In this document: positions 5,520 to 5,527 of the stretch, in pieces
How the letters are laid out: every line of letters starts with the position of its first letter
Position numbering within the stretch: position 1 is the first letter of the stretch
Assembly (NCBI GenBank): GCA_021160705.1
Contig: JAGHBZ010000311.1
Span: 1 to 5,527 of the forward strand
Reading direction: 5' to 3'
From: Candidatus Sumerlaeota bacterium
GTDB taxonomy: Bacteria > Sumerlaeota > Sumerlaeia > MWCT01 > JAGHBZ01
DNA length: 5,527 nt
Translations under genes and position numbers: made by a program
The notes under the pieces: model-generated
What the model saw: only the letters and a program-made list of their open reading frames with translations
What the model was told of the DNA's origin: nothing
Databases searched by the model: none

Positions 5520-5527
5520 TTATTTCC

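Larger units (their letters stand above)
4997..5527. other. Gene-free region upstream of the prepilin operon
   Basis: I see no convincing coding sequence on either strand in these ~530 bp; frames are broken by frequent stops and no tRNA- or rRNA-like structure is evident. The operon-proximal part (to ~5110) holds the presumed leader and promoter, with small palindromes and a 7-nt tandem duplication (TTATCTA TTATCTG, 5094-5107). The part at 5110-5250 shows only a 5-bp hairpin (GCACA and TGTGC at 5141-5155). The distal part (5250-5527) is rich in short repeats, listed separately, and may be an intergenic repeat cluster or the remnant of an element. Confidence 0.75.

Overview
The window looks like bacterial chromosome from an uncultured or poorly studied lineage. 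It carries a non-mevalonate (MEP) isoprenoid gene, dxs, and a cluster of genes with type IV prepilin leaders. All genes have AGG-type ribosome binding sites and short intergenic gaps. The prepilin set with a long beta-rich PilX-like protein, and the purine-rich period-8 and period-9 intergenic repeats, resemble what is seen in some candidate bacterial phyla (WOR-3-type, for example). That placement is a guess; no taxonomic marker beyond dxs is present.

Layout. Positions 1-1740 (+) hold dxs without its first ~80 codons, which lie before the window. It runs convergently, with only 54 bp between, into a four-gene minus-strand cluster at 4996-1795. In transcription order the cluster encodes a PilV/GspI-like prepilin (4996-4523), a PilW/GspJ-like prepilin (4510-3914), an unusually large PilX/GspK-like prepilin with a beta-helix-like body and an Asp-rich calcium-type insert (3884-2325), and an unrecognised two-helix membrane protein (2322-1795). 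Gaps are 12, 29 and 2 nt, so this is almost certainly one operon. Positions 4997-5527 contain no convincing gene. They hold the presumed operon promoter, two small palindromes, a 9-nt tandem repeat, a two-register inverted repeat built from 8-nt units, and two copies of a 27-nt direct repeat.

How the genes work together. The V-W-X (I-J-K) order is that of the minor pseudopilins that form the tip complex priming type IV pili and type II secretion pseudopili. I infer that the operon encodes such a tip, with the 519-residue PilX-like protein as the displayed head and the fourth gene as an accessory factor. No assembly ATPase, platform protein, secretin, prepilin peptidase or major pilin is in the window, so the machinery must be elsewhere. 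dxs supplies 1-deoxy-D-xylulose 5-phosphate for isoprenoids and probably has no link to the pilin operon.

The points most worth a second look are the modified prepilin tip set with its outsized, calcium-site-bearing third member and coupled unknown fourth gene; the repeat-rich intergenic block at 5250-5527; and the AEACAVT variant next to the catalytic glutamate of DXS.
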